Shown one piece after another: positions 45,686 through 54,803 of a stretch of DNA of 64,000 nucleotides. The stretch spans positions 111,943 to 175,942 of the forward strand of contig JAUJOF010000005.1 in NCBI GenBank assembly GCA_030447785.1. Direction: 5' to 3'. Positions within the stretch are counted from its first letter, which is position 1, and each line of letters begins with the position of its first letter. The notes below the pieces were generated by a model. That model ran no database searches, was not told the DNA's origin, and saw nothing but the letters and a program-made list of their open reading frames with translations. Position numbers and translations under genes: made by a program. Source of the DNA: Solirubrobacteraceae bacterium (GTDB lineage: Bacteria; Actinomycetota; Thermoleophilia; Solirubrobacterales; Solirubrobacteraceae).

Positions 45686-46360
45686 TCAGCGGCCGGCGCC
45701 GTTGGGATTGAACTGCGAGGTGATGCTCTCCTCCAGTCCCGGGTCGAGGACGACCAGCACCTCGTCGCCGGCGTTGACCACCGTGTCGGCCTTGGGCACG
45801 AACCCGCGCTCGCCCGGCGGGAGGACGGAGATGATCAGCGATCCCTCGGGCAGGTTCAGGTCGGCGACCTGCGCCCCGGCGGCCGGGGCTCCCTCGGCCA
45901 CCTCGACCTCGATGATCTCCAGCTGCTCGTCGGGCAGATCGAGCAGGTGGACCATTCCGTGGCCGGGGATGTCGTGCTCGATCAGGTTGAGGATCAGGTC
46001 GGTGGCCGAAACCGCGGGCGCCACCTCGAGCAGCTGGAAGTGCTGCAGGTTGCGCGGGTTGTTGACCCGCGCGACGATGCGCGAGCACAGGTACTTCTCC
46101 TTGGCCACCTGGCAGATGAGCATGTTGTCCTCGTCGTCGCCGGTGACCGCGACGACCAGGTCGGCCCTTTGGATGCCCGCCCGCTCGAGCACCCACAGCT
46201 CGGTGGCATCGCCGTACTGCACGGCGTGCTCGAGCTCCTGCTCGATGCGCAGGTAGCGCGGGCGCCAGCCTTCGACGAGCGTGACCTCGTGCCCCTCGCC
46301 GAGCAGCTCGCGCGCCAGGTTGAGCCCGACCTTGCCCCCGCCGGCGATGACGACGTACAT
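45686..46360 (-). CDS. TrkA/RCK potassium-transport regulatory protein (N and C domains)
   Basis: 224 residues. RCK_N Rossmann motif MYVVIAGGGKVGLNLA with the acidic LVEGWRPRY, AVQYGDATE, and VVAVTGDDEDNM; RCK_C from about 140 (PEGSLIISVLPPGERGFVPKADTVVNAGDEVLVV). It resembles mycobacterial CeoC/TrkA. It binds nucleotides and gates a potassium transporter from the cytoplasm. It directly follows a second RCK gene (2 bp apart). Confidence 0.92.
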   Translation of the reverse strand: MYVVIAGGGKVGLNLARELLGEGHEVTLVEGWRPRYLRIEQELEHAVQYGDATELWVLERAGIQRADLVVAVTGDDEDNMLICQVAKEKYLCSRIVARVNNPRNLQHFQLLEVAPAVSATDLILNLIEHDIPGHGMVHLLDLPDEQLEIIEVEVAEGAPAAGAQVADLNLPEGSLIISVLPPGERGFVPKADTVVNAGDEVLVVLDPGLEESITSQFNPNGAGR

Positions 46361-46362
46361 GG

Positions 46363-46797
46363 CTAGACCCCCGCCGCCTCGCTGAGGGCCGCCTCGAACA
46401 TCTCGATGGCGTGCTTGGTCGGGCAGATCGTGCGCAGCTGGTGCCGCTCGGCGTACCAGTCCGAGCGGGCCGGGTCGAGCACGCGCACGATCACGTGCTC
46501 GATGCCGTAGCGCTTGCGCGCGATCTGGGCGATGGTGAGGTTGGTGTTGTCGCCGTCGGTGGAGGCGATGAACACGTCGGCCTCCTCCACCCCCGCGGCG
46601 CGCAGCGCCTCCATCTCGATGCCGGTGCCGACGGTGAAGCGACCGCCGCAGTCCTCCCAGCTGGCCTCCAGCCCGACCTCGAGGCGCTCGTGGGAGAGAG
46701 GGTCCTCGTCCACCACGGAGACGTCGTGCCCCGCGGCGAGCGCCGAGCGCGCCACGGAGGAGCCCACGCGTCCGGCACCGACGACCAGGACGAACAT
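46363..46797 (-). CDS. RCK_N-only TrkA-like protein
   Basis: 144 residues, containing only the Rossmann half: MFVLVVGAGRVGSSVARSAL, VVDEDPLSHERL, FTVGTGIEMEALRAAGVEEAD and IASTDGDNTNLTIAQIARK. It lacks the RCK_C domain of the neighbouring protein, so it is short for CeoB/TrkA (about 220). The pair may form hetero-oligomers, with the ligand-binding C domain supplied by the second protein. Located 10 bp after the APC-UspA gene. Confidence 0.9.
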   Translation of the reverse strand: MFVLVVGAGRVGSSVARSALAAGHDVSVVDEDPLSHERLEVGLEASWEDCGGRFTVGTGIEMEALRAAGVEEADVFIASTDGDNTNLTIAQIARKRYGIEHVIVRVLDPARSDWYAERHQLRTICPTKHAIEMFEAALSEAAGV

Positions 46798-46807
46798 GGC
46801 GCAGATG

Positions 46808-48772
46808 CTAGATGATCGATTCCTGGATTTCGCCGGCCGCCAGATCCTCGCCGGCCGGCGGGGCGGTGAGGATGACCCGGCACGGCGCGCGGGTCACGAC
46901 GTACTTGGTGGCGTCCCCCACGAAGTCGTCCAGGGAGCCCCGCCCGCCCAGCATCGCGCCGCGGCGAATCTTCGAGGGCTCCTCCGCGCCGAGCACGATC
47001 AGCTCGACGCCGCGCCGGCGCGCCTCCTCCACGATGGCCTGGCCGGCCCGCCGCCCGCGCACGGTGGCCGTCTGCACGGTCACGCCCTCGTACTCCTCCC
47101 CCACCGCCTTGGCGCGCGCCAGCGCGGCGCGGGCGGTCTCGAGCTGACTCGCGGGCAGGCGCGCGTCCAGCGGCAGGGCCATGGGCACCTGGAAGACCCA
47201 GATCGCCTCGATGGTCGAGCCCTCGACGCCCTCGTCCTCGTCGGCGGCGTCCTCGGCGGCCAGCCGGCCCGCGGTCTGCACCAGGTCGTCGTCCAGCCTG
47301 GTGCCCAGGATCGGCACGAGGATGGAGCCGAACTCGCTCGCTTGGGGCTCGTGGCGCAGCACCTCCTCGGCGACGACCACGCGCGCCGTCAGCGACTTGC
47401 CGCCCGTGCGCCGATAGATCACGTAGAGGGCAAGGCCAGCCAGCGTCCACCCCAGCCCCACATAACGGGCGCCCGCGTGAAAGACGAGCAGTGTGCCCAG
47501 CAGCGCAGCGGCGACGAGCGCGCCCGCCACCGCGGGCAGCGGCAGCTCCCCACCGCCGACGCGCACATTGAAGGGGATGCGGTAGGGCCGCGGGCGGTCG
47601 GGCTCGCGAAAGCGCAGGCGCACGATGGCCAGGTGCGCGAGCAGGAAGGCCAGCAGCGCCCCGAAGGCATAGATGCCCACGAGGGTCTCCAGGTCCCCGG
47701 GCACCAGCAGCGCCGCGGACAGCGCGGCGGCGATGGCGATGACGACCCACGGCGTGGAGCGGGTCGGGTGCAGCCGGCCGAGCTTGCTGGGGATCTGGCG
47801 GTTGGTGGCCAGCGAGTAGGCCAGGCGCGAGAGGCCCATCATGGCCGAGTTGGCCGCCGCCACCAGCGTGCAGGTGGCCAGGACGGCGACCGCGTACATC
47901 AGCGCCCCGGCCAGCCACGGCGGATCGAAGGCGGTTGCCACGCCGACGACCGGCGCCTCGCGGTAGGTGCTGCCAAGCGGCGTCCCCGCCCCGCTGACCG
48001 GCAGCGCGGTGACCGCCACGAGCGCGATGCCCACGTAGACGACGATCACCGTGAGGCTCGCGCTGCTCACCACCCGCTTGAGCCCGCGCCGGCTCACCCG
48101 CACCTCGCCGGCCAGCCCGGAGGCGGACTCGAGGCCGGTGAAGGCGACTGTGGCGATGGTCAGCGCGAAGATCACGTCCTCCCAGCGGGGCGCCGTGCCC
48201 AGGTCGATCGGATCGACGAGCGTGTCGAGGTCGAACAGCAGGACGAGGCCGACCACGATGATCAGCCCCTGCAGCAGCAGGTCGCCCGCGACCAGCCCCA
48301 GCACCCGGCGATAGCGCCTGGAGGAGAATCCCCGCACGTTGCGCAGCGCGACGTAGCCCACGATGGCCAGCGCGCCGACCAGCTCGAGCACGCCGTCGTC
48401 CAGAGGACCGACGAGCGTCGCCGCGTAGTTGACGGCCACCAGCGCCGTGACCGCCACGAGGATGAGGAAGTCCAGCAGCACCGCCCACCCGGCGACGAAG
48501 CTCCACAGCTCATTGAAGGCGTAGCGGGCGAAGACGGTGGCGCCGGCGCGGTCCTGGTGCAGCGAGGCGCCCTCCACATAGGTCATCGCGCACAGCACGA
48601 AGAATCCACCCGCCAGCAGGAAGACCAGCGGGGTGAGCCCCAGGGCGCGACCGGCGACCACCCCCAGGGCGAAGTAGATCGCACTGGCCAGCGCCGTCCA
48701 CATCACCGAGAAGAGGACCGGCGAGCCCAGGGTGCGCCGCGCGGCGGCGGCGGGATCGACCGGGCGCTCCAT
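46808..48772 (-). CDS. APC-superfamily permease with C-terminal UspA-like domain (first copy)
   Basis: 654 residues. Twelve or so helices occupy residues 15-440, opening SPVLFSVMWTALASAIYFALG, the discontinuous-helix GFFVLCAMTYVEGAS, and TPWVVIAIAAALSAALLVPG. A UspA-like cytosolic domain follows from about 480 (FGSILVPILG...VELIVLGAEEPSK). Size and neighbours match M. tuberculosis Rv2690c beside ceoB-ceoC. The domain plan also resembles the potassium importer KimA. Start ATG 48772 overlaps the small membrane gene's stop (TGATG). Confidence 0.9.
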   Translation of the reverse strand: MERPVDPAAAARRTLGSPVLFSVMWTALASAIYFALGVVAGRALGLTPLVFLLAGGFFVLCAMTYVEGASLHQDRAGATVFARYAFNELWSFVAGWAVLLDFLILVAVTALVAVNYAATLVGPLDDGVLELVGALAIVGYVALRNVRGFSSRRYRRVLGLVAGDLLLQGLIIVVGLVLLFDLDTLVDPIDLGTAPRWEDVIFALTIATVAFTGLESASGLAGEVRVSRRGLKRVVSSASLTVIVVYVGIALVAVTALPVSGAGTPLGSTYREAPVVGVATAFDPPWLAGALMYAVAVLATCTLVAAANSAMMGLSRLAYSLATNRQIPSKLGRLHPTRSTPWVVIAIAAALSAALLVPGDLETLVGIYAFGALLAFLLAHLAIVRLRFREPDRPRPYRIPFNVRVGGGELPLPAVAGALVAAALLGTLLVFHAGARYVGLGWTLAGLALYVIYRRTGGKSLTARVVVAEEVLRHEPQASEFGSILVPILGTRLDDDLVQTAGRLAAEDAADEDEGVEGSTIEAIWVFQVPMALPLDARLPASQLETARAALARAKAVGEEYEGVTVQTATVRGRRAGQAIVEEARRRGVELIVLGAEEPSKIRRGAMLGGRGSLDDFVGDATKYVVTRAPCRVILTAPPAGEDLAAGEIQESII

Positions 48773-48957
48773 CAACGACGCTCGAGGTACAGGCGCCCGG
48801 CCCCCGCCGCGACGAGCAGCGCACCCAGCAGGACGCCGACGGCGAGGAGACCGCCACCCGCCAGGAGCGTGCGCACGACGAGCAGCGCGCCGAGCACCAC
48901 CATGGCCAGCGAGAGCAGCTGGGTGGCGCCGCGGTGGATGTCGCGCGGAGGAGGCAC
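48772..48957 (-). CDS. Small two-helix membrane protein between the APC-UspA genes
   Basis: 61 residues from GTG 48957. A short polar head (PPPRDIHRGATQ) and two hydrophobic segments, LLSLAMVVLGALLVVRTLLA and LLAVGVLLGALLVAAGAG, end in a basic tail RLYLERR. It starts 9 bp after one permease gene and is coupled by TGATG to the other. No family recognised. Candidates: an accessory or regulatory subunit of the transporters. Confidence 0.7.
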   Translation of the reverse strand: MPPPRDIHRGATQLLSLAMVVLGALLVVRTLLAGGGLLAVGVLLGALLVAAGAGRLYLERR

Positions 48958-48966
48958 CCGAGCAAC

Positions 48967-50886
48967 CTACCCCGCGGTCCTGACCGTCCTGGCCCTGTCG
49001 ACCGTGGCGCCCTGGCCATCCGGCCGTGCCTCGAGGATCACCCGGCACGGGCGGTCGGCCAGCACGGTCTCCACCGACTTGGGGAACAGCGACGCCCCGC
49101 CTCCGCGGCGCTCCAGCGGCAAGATGATGGCCCGGGCGCGCATCTGGCGGGCCTCCTCCACGATGAGCCGCCCCGCCTGGCCGGCGCGCACCTTCTCCAC
49201 GTGCCCGGTCACCCGCCGCCCGCCCTGCACGCGCGCCTGCTCGATGATCGACTGCGCGGCCAGCTCGGCCTCGGGCAGGCGCGCTTCCAGCGGCGAGCTG
49301 GAGGGCACGGTGATCAGCGCCAGCACGTGGATGCCCCGCCGCCGCCGCGCGGCCAGGCGGATGGCGGTGGCCATGGTCTCGGGCACGAAGTCACGCGCCT
49401 CGAAGGCCACCAGCACCGACTCGTACTCGGCCTCGTGCTCGGTCACCGGCTTGGGCACCGCGACCATGTGCGTGGTGGTCAGGTCGAGGCCCTGACGGCG
49501 GCGAAAGACGACATAGGCGCCCACGCCGATCGCCAGCCATAGCACTCCGGCCACCCCGACCGTGAGGTCGAGCACGCTGACGACGAGAAAGGACAGGCCG
49601 GTGCCGGCGATGCCCAGCAGCGCGAAGGGCGGCAGGTCGTGACCGCCGATCGGGACCCTTCCGGGGCTGCGATAGGGGCGCTCCTCCCCCGGCGCCTTGA
49701 CCCGCAGGCGGATGACCGCCAGGTGGGCCATCGAGAAGGAGAGCATCGCCCCGAACGCGTAGATGGAGCCGAGGAACTCGGCCTGACCGGGCAGGATGGC
49801 CACACAGGCCACGGCGGCGAAGACCACGATTCCCACGTAGGGCGTGCCGAAGCGCGGGTGCAGCTTGCGCACCTGGTCGGGCAGCTGGCGGTACAGGCCC
49901 ATCGAGTACACGAGCCGTGAGACGCCAAGCAAGCCCGCGTTGGTGGCGGCCACGAGGATGGTCACCGCCAGGATGCCCACGTAGATCTGGGCCGGGATCT
50001 GCAGGACGCCCAGGTCCATGGTTCGCACGACCCCGAGGATCGGATTGGTGGCGAAGCCTCCCTCGTCGGAGGGCACGCCCAGCAGCGTCCTGCACGTGCC
50101 CCCCTCGCAGGTGACCGGCAGGGCCGACAGCGCGATCACCGGCAGCGTGAAGTAGATGACGAACACGGCGATCATCACCCGCTTGATGGACGCGGGGATC
50201 GTGCGGCGCTCGTCGCGGGCCTCGCCCGCCATGTTGGAGATCGTCTCGATCCCGGTGTAGGCGACGGTGCCCACCGGGATGGCCAGCAGGAACTGCGACC
50301 AGGTGGGCGCCTCGCCGAGCAGACGGAAGTTGGCCACCACCAGGTCGGGGTCGAGCACCAGCACCGTACCCAGCGCGACGATCGCCACCTGGCTGAGGAA
50401 GTCGATCACCGCCAGGACGACGTTGATGTTGACCGCCTCGTTGACGCCGCGCACGTTGAGGGCGGCCAGCAGCGCGATCAGCACGATCGCGAAGATGATG
50501 TTCCCCGGCGAGCTGTCGAAGAAGGGGAACCCGACGCCGCCGAAGTAGCCCGCCGCGAAGAAGGCCGAGATCGCGATCGTGATCACGTAGTTGAGCATCT
50601 GGGCCCAGGCGGTGAAGAAGGACCAGAACTCGTTGAACGCCTTGCGCACGAACAGCGAGGCGCCCCCCGCCTCGGGGTACATCGCGGTCGCCTCGGCGTA
50701 GGTGGTGGCCGTGCAGTAGAACAGCGCGCCGGTCAGGATGAAGACCAGCGGCGTGAGCCCCAGCGCCAGCGCCGCCACCAGGCCCAGGGCGTAGTAGATC
50801 GACGACCCGACGTTGCCGTAGGCCGTCGAGACGAGGGCGTTGACGCCGAGGACGCGCTGCAGTCCATGAAGCCGCCGCTCCGCCAC
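48967..50886 (-). CDS. APC-superfamily permease with C-terminal UspA-like domain (second copy)
   Basis: 639 residues. Helical part about 10-440 with the opening STAYGNVGSSIYYALGLVAA, the unwound-helix region SFFTAWAQMLNYVITIA, and GTPYVGIVVFAAVACVAILPG. The UspA-like part follows from about 485 (ESVLVAFEARDF...ARAIILPLERRGGG). Its similarity to the downstream permease shows an old duplication. GTG start with a perfect TAGAAT 6 bp upstream, making it the probable first gene of a five-gene operon with the small membrane protein, the other permease and the two RCK proteins. Confidence 0.9.
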   Translation of the reverse strand: MAERRLHGLQRVLGVNALVSTAYGNVGSSIYYALGLVAALALGLTPLVFILTGALFYCTATTYAEATAMYPEAGGASLFVRKAFNEFWSFFTAWAQMLNYVITIAISAFFAAGYFGGVGFPFFDSSPGNIIFAIVLIALLAALNVRGVNEAVNINVVLAVIDFLSQVAIVALGTVLVLDPDLVVANFRLLGEAPTWSQFLLAIPVGTVAYTGIETISNMAGEARDERRTIPASIKRVMIAVFVIYFTLPVIALSALPVTCEGGTCRTLLGVPSDEGGFATNPILGVVRTMDLGVLQIPAQIYVGILAVTILVAATNAGLLGVSRLVYSMGLYRQLPDQVRKLHPRFGTPYVGIVVFAAVACVAILPGQAEFLGSIYAFGAMLSFSMAHLAVIRLRVKAPGEERPYRSPGRVPIGGHDLPPFALLGIAGTGLSFLVVSVLDLTVGVAGVLWLAIGVGAYVVFRRRQGLDLTTTHMVAVPKPVTEHEAEYESVLVAFEARDFVPETMATAIRLAARRRRGIHVLALITVPSSSPLEARLPEAELAAQSIIEQARVQGGRRVTGHVEKVRAGQAGRLIVEEARQMRARAIILPLERRGGGASLFPKSVETVLADRPCRVILEARPDGQGATVDRARTVRTAG

Positions 50887-50892
50887 GCGGGG

Positions 50893-50898
50893 ATTCTA
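50893..50898 (-). promoter_or_regulatory. Leaderless -10 box (TAGAAT) of the permease-RCK operon
   Basis: Minus-strand TAGAAT ends 6 bp before the GTG at 50886. No good -35 is seen. Confidence 0.55.
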
Positions 50899-50985
50899 GG
50901 TCCGTTCAGGGTCGACCCACCGCGACGCCGAGACGGGCCGGATGAGCCGCCCAGGCGCCGCGAGGGCGCGCTCAGGCGGCCCGGC

Positions 50986-53055
50986 TCAGATGATGAGGGG
51001 GATGATCAAGATGGCCACGATGTTGGCCACCTTGATCATCGGGTTGATGGCCGGGCCGGCGGTGTCCTTGAACGGGTCGCCGACGGTGTCCCCGGTCACC
51101 GAGGCGGCGTGGGCCTCGGAGCCCTTGCCCCCGTAGGCGCCGTCCTCGATCAGCTTCTTGGCGTTGTCCCAGGCCCCGCCGCCGGCGGTCATGAGCACGG
51201 CGAAGAAGAAGCCGACCACGATCACGCCGATGAGCAGGCCGCCCAGGGCCTCGATCGATACGAGCCCGACGATGAAGGGAATCACGATCGGGATCAGCGA
51301 CGGGAGGATCATCTCGCGCTGCGCGGCCTTGGTGACGATGTCCACCGTGGTGGCGTAGTCGGGCGTGTCGGTGCCCTCCATGATCCCCGGCTTCTCGCGG
51401 AACTGGCGGCGGACCTCCTCCACCACCCCGCCGGCGGCGCGGCCGACGGCCGACATGGACAGCGCGCTGAACAGGCAGACCATGAGGCCACCGAGGATGA
51501 GCCCCATGAGCACCGCGGGGTCGTTGATGGCGAAGGTCACCGCGACGCCGTCGCGCGCCAGCTCGCCGGCGAAGGCGGCGAACAGCACCACGGCGGCCAG
51601 CACGGCGGAGCCGATCGCATAGCCCTTGGTGACCGCCTTGGTGGTGTTGCCCACCGCGTCGAGCGGATCGGTGACGTTGCGCACGTCCTCGGGCAGTTCG
51701 GCCATCTCGGCGATGCCCCCGGCGTTGTCGGTGATCGGCCCGAAGGCGTCCAGCGCCACGATCAGGCCCGTGAGCGAGAGCTGGCCGACGACGGCGATGC
51801 CGATGCCGTAGATGCCCACCGTGCCTCCGCCGGCGATCTGCCAGGCGACGAGGATGCCCAACACCAGGACCAGGGCGGGCAGCGCGGTGGCCTGCAGACC
51901 CTGCGCGAGGCCCTGGATGATGTTGGTCGCGTGGCCCGTCTGCGACGCGGCGGCGGTGCTCTTCACGGGCGAGAAGCGCGTGGAGGTGTAGTAGTCGGTG
52001 ATCAGGAACAACAGCGCCGTGACCACCACGCCGACCACCGCGCAGAAGAACAGCTCGGTGGCCGACGGACCCGCGCCGCCCGCGCCCACGGCCAGCGTGA
52101 AGCCGTCGGCCATGAGGAGGGTGACGGGCAGGAAGCCGGCGATGGCCAGCGCGCCCGAGACCGCCAGGCCCTGGTACAGCGCGCGCTCGACGTTGCCCGC
52201 GCGGCTGCGGACCGCGAAGGTGCCGATGATCGAGGCGATGATGGCCACGCCGCCCAGCACGAGCGGGTAGACCGCGACCGTGGTGGACTCCGAGAAGGTC
52301 AGGACGCCGAGGAACATGACGGCCACCACGGTGACCGCGTAGGTCTCGAACAGATCGGCGGCCATGCCGGCGCAGTCGCCGACGTTGTCGCCCACGTTGT
52401 CGGCGATGACCGCCGGGTTGCGCGGATCGTCCTCCGGGATGCCGGCCTCCACCTTGCCGACCAGGTCGGCGCCCACGTCGGCGGCCTTGGTGAAGATGCC
52501 ACCGCCCAGACGGGCGAACACCGAGATGAGCGACCCCCCGAAGCCCAGGCCGATGAGGGCGTCGACCGCCTGCTCGTCGCTGGCCCCCACGACCGTGGTC
52601 AGCACGAAGTAGTAGCCGGCCACGCCCAGCAGCGCGAGGCCCACGACGAGCAGGCCGGTGATCGCCCCGCCGCGGAAGGCGACGTTCAGAGCGGGCGAGA
52701 TGCCCCCGCGTGCGGCCTCGGCCACGCGGGCGTTGGAGCGCACCGACACGTTCATGCCGATGAAGCCGGCCGCGCCCGAGAGGACGCCGCCGATGACGAA
52801 CCCGACCGCCACCTGGACGTTCTGGATGAACAGGATGACCACGGCCAGGACCACGCCGACCAGGGCGATGATCTGGTACTGGCGGTTCAGGTAGGCACGG
52901 GCGCCCTCCTGCACCGCCCCGGAGATGCGCTGCATCTCGGCGTTGCCCGGCGAGAGTGCGAGGAGCGAGCGCGTGGTCAACACGCCGTAGGCCACCGCGA
53001 GCAGAGCGCACACGCCCGCGAGCCAGGCTCCGTTGTCGGTCAGGAACTCAGTCAA
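50986..53055 (-). CDS. hppA: Membrane-bound proton-translocating pyrophosphatase (K+-independent type)
   Basis: 689 residues, about 16 helices. The PPi-binding loops are intact: [20 protein letters not shown], the [19 protein letters not shown] cluster near residue 218, [16 protein letters not shown], and [16 protein letters not shown] near 470. The Lys in GNTTK is the marker of K+-independent enzymes (K+-dependent ones have Ala). It couples PPi hydrolysis to proton export. The start is TTG 53055 with GGAGG 9 bp upstream. It is not coupled to the following permease gene (99 bp gap). Confidence 0.96.
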   Translation of the reverse strand: MTEFLTDNGAWLAGVCALLAVAYGVLTTRSLLALSPGNAEMQRISGAVQEGARAYLNRQYQIIALVGVVLAVVILFIQNVQVAVGFVIGGVLSGAAGFIGMNVSVRSNARVAEAARGGISPALNVAFRGGAITGLLVVGLALLGVAGYYFVLTTVVGASDEQAVDALIGLGFGGSLISVFARLGGGIFTKAADVGADLVGKVEAGIPEDDPRNPAVIADNVGDNVGDCAGMAADLFETYAVTVVAVMFLGVLTFSESTTVAVYPLVLGGVAIIASIIGTFAVRSRAGNVERALYQGLAVSGALAIAGFLPVTLLMADGFTLAVGAGGAGPSATELFFCAVVGVVVTALLFLITDYYTSTRFSPVKSTAAASQTGHATNIIQGLAQGLQATALPALVLVLGILVAWQIAGGGTVGIYGIGIAVVGQLSLTGLIVALDAFGPITDNAGGIAEMAELPEDVRNVTDPLDAVGNTTKAVTKGYAIGSAVLAAVVLFAAFAGELARDGVAVTFAINDPAVLMGLILGGLMVCLFSALSMSAVGRAAGGVVEEVRRQFREKPGIMEGTDTPDYATTVDIVTKAAQREMILPSLIPIVIPFIVGLVSIEALGGLLIGVIVVGFFFAVLMTAGGGAWDNAKKLIEDGAYGGKGSEAHAASVTGDTVGDPFKDTAGPAINPMIKVANIVAILIIPLII

Positions 53056-53161
53056 GGGGGGAAGCCTCCGGGGAAGTCTGGGTCGAGCGGGGACGGTGCC
53101 GCGCGTAGGCGACAGCGCACGTCGCCCCCGCTGTCCGCTGTTGCGAGGCGCGCGGACGCCG

Positions 53162-53192
53162 AGTGTATCCGCCCGGGCGGGAGGCCGTGCAA
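53162..53192 (-). promoter_or_regulatory. Candidate hppA promoter
   Basis: Minus strand TTGCAC (53192-53187), 19-bp spacer and TACACT (53167-53162). It would give an untranslated leader of roughly 100 nt, in contrast to the leaderless neighbours. The spacer is long, so confidence is low. Confidence 0.35.
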
Positions 53193-53214
53193 GCGGGCGC
53201 GGATGGCGTGCCTC

Positions 53215-53628
53215 CTACTGGCCGGGCACCCAGAGGCGTCCGCTGGACTGTCCCCGGCCGCCCTGGGGTGGCGAACCTGGCTGCTCCGCGCGCCGGGGAC
53301 GCTCGACCGGCTGGTCGGGCGCGGGCCCGCCCTGGCGCGCGTAGGCGAGCTGCAGCTGGGACAGCGCTTCGCGCAACTGCCCGGCGTTCTCGCCCAGGGC
53401 GTCCTCGACCAGCGGCAGCAGCGCGCGCACTCCCTCGATGGCCTGGCCGAGCTGGTGCGGATCGCGCTCGGATTCCGCGTCGGGCACCAGGCCGGCTTTG
53501 CGCCCACCCAGGTTGATCAGCGAGACGACGGTCTGCACGAGCACGTCCTCGACCCGGATGCGCTTCATCTCCGCCTCGTAGGCGGCCTGGAGCTCCTCCT
53601 CGCTGGGCTGGCCTGCCTGCGGGTTCAC
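53215..53628 (-). CDS. DUF1844-like protein
   Basis: 137 residues from GTG 53628. Helical core: RIRVEDVLVQTVVSLINLGGR, GQAIEGVRALLPLVEDALG and LREALSQLQLAYAR, followed by a disordered Pro/Gly/Gln tail. This matches small actinobacterial DUF1844-type proteins. Its start overlaps the ybdK stop (GTGA), so it is cotranslated with ybdK. Function unknown. Confidence 0.75.
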   Translation of the reverse strand: MNPQAGQPSEEELQAAYEAEMKRIRVEDVLVQTVVSLINLGGRKAGLVPDAESERDPHQLGQAIEGVRALLPLVEDALGENAGQLREALSQLQLAYARQGGPAPDQPVERPRRAEQPGSPPQGGRGQSSGRLWVPGQ

Positions 53629-54803
53629 GCGGCCTTCACCTCCTGGGGGTGGGGATAGGTCTGCGCGGTCTCGCGCACCGTGGCAGCGTAGACCGCCCGC
53701 GCGTCGAGGCCGGCGGCGATGAGCTCGCGCTGGCGCTGGGCGGAGTTGCGCCCGGGCAGGTCGGGGGTCCAGCCCAGTTCCGCGCGGGCGGGCGCCGTCC
53801 ACGTCGCCAGGCGCTCCACGATGGTCGCGGCGGGGTAGCTGCGCCCGTCCGCACCCGCGTCGCCCGGGGCGCCGATCTCGAGCATGTGGCCGTCCAGCCC
53901 ATAACGGATGGCGCGCCATAGGTTCTCTTCCACCAGCCGTCCGGGAGGATCGCTCCAGGGCACACCCTCGTCGACGTCGCGGGCGGCCTGGGCCACGCAG
54001 GCCACGATCAGCCCCGCGAGGCCGTCCGACTCGCGCGCGGTGGGCTGGGCGTCGCAGATGCGCACCTCGACGGTGCCGAAGGTGAGGTGGGGGCGCACCG
54101 ACCACCACACCTGGGTGCCCTCCACGATCGAGCCCGCGCCGACGAGCAGCTCGAGGTAGGCCCGGTAGGTCTTCCAGGAGCCGTAGGCGTCGGGCACACC
54201 GCAGCGAGGGAACTGCTTGGTGAACGACTGGGTGCGCGCGGAGTGCAGTCCCGCGTCCACCCCGTCGAGGAAGGGCGAGCTGGCGCTGATGGCCAGCAGC
54301 AACGGCAGCACGGCGCGCAGGCGGTCCGAGACGCGCACGGCGCGGTCGATGTCGCGCACGCCGACGTGGACGTGCAGCGAGAACGTGTTGTTGCGCCGTG
54401 CCACGTACTGCAGCTCGCTGACCACCCGGCGGTAGTGGTGGGTGTCGATGTTGCGCTGCTGGCGGTAGTCGGCGAAGGGGTGGGTGCCGGTCGCGCCCAG
54501 CGCTGCGCCGTGGGCCTCGGCCAGCGCGAACAGGCGCCGGCGCGCGTCGCGCTGGCAGGCCAGGGCGTCGTGCAGGTCCTCGGCCCGGCCCGAGCGAATC
54601 TCGATCTCCGAGGCGATCAGCTCGCCCGAGATCGAGTCGTGCAGGACGGAATCCTCGTGCCGCGCGGCCGCCGTGAGTTCGTCGAAGCGCGGCACGAGGT
54701 CCAGCGTGACCGGGTCGAGGATCGCCAGCTCCTCCTCGATGCCCACGGTGAGGTCCGCCGCCTGGGCGAATCGTGCCTCGACAGCGGCGAGGTCCAGGGT
54801 CAT
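53625..54803 (-). CDS. ybdK: Carboxylate-amine ligase, glutamate-cysteine ligase family 2 (YbdK type)
   Basis: 392 residues. Family motifs: LTVGIEEELAILDPVTLDLV, the GELIASEIEIRSG metal/ATP region, NNTFSLHVHVGVRDIDRAV and LTFGTVEVRICDAQPT. YbdK-type enzymes form a gamma-glutamyl-cysteine-like amide bond in vitro; the physiological substrates are often unknown. The ATG overlaps the rex stop (ATGA), placing it under the same transcript as the NADH/NAD+ sensor. Confidence 0.93.
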   Translation of the reverse strand: MTLDLAAVEARFAQAADLTVGIEEELAILDPVTLDLVPRFDELTAAARHEDSVLHDSISGELIASEIEIRSGRAEDLHDALACQRDARRRLFALAEAHGAALGATGTHPFADYRQQRNIDTHHYRRVVSELQYVARRNNTFSLHVHVGVRDIDRAVRVSDRLRAVLPLLLAISASSPFLDGVDAGLHSARTQSFTKQFPRCGVPDAYGSWKTYRAYLELLVGAGSIVEGTQVWWSVRPHLTFGTVEVRICDAQPTARESDGLAGLIVACVAQAARDVDEGVPWSDPPGRLVEENLWRAIRYGLDGHMLEIGAPGDAGADGRSYPAATIVERLATWTAPARAELGWTPDLPGRNSAQRQRELIAAGLDARAVYAATVRETAQTYPHPQEVKAA

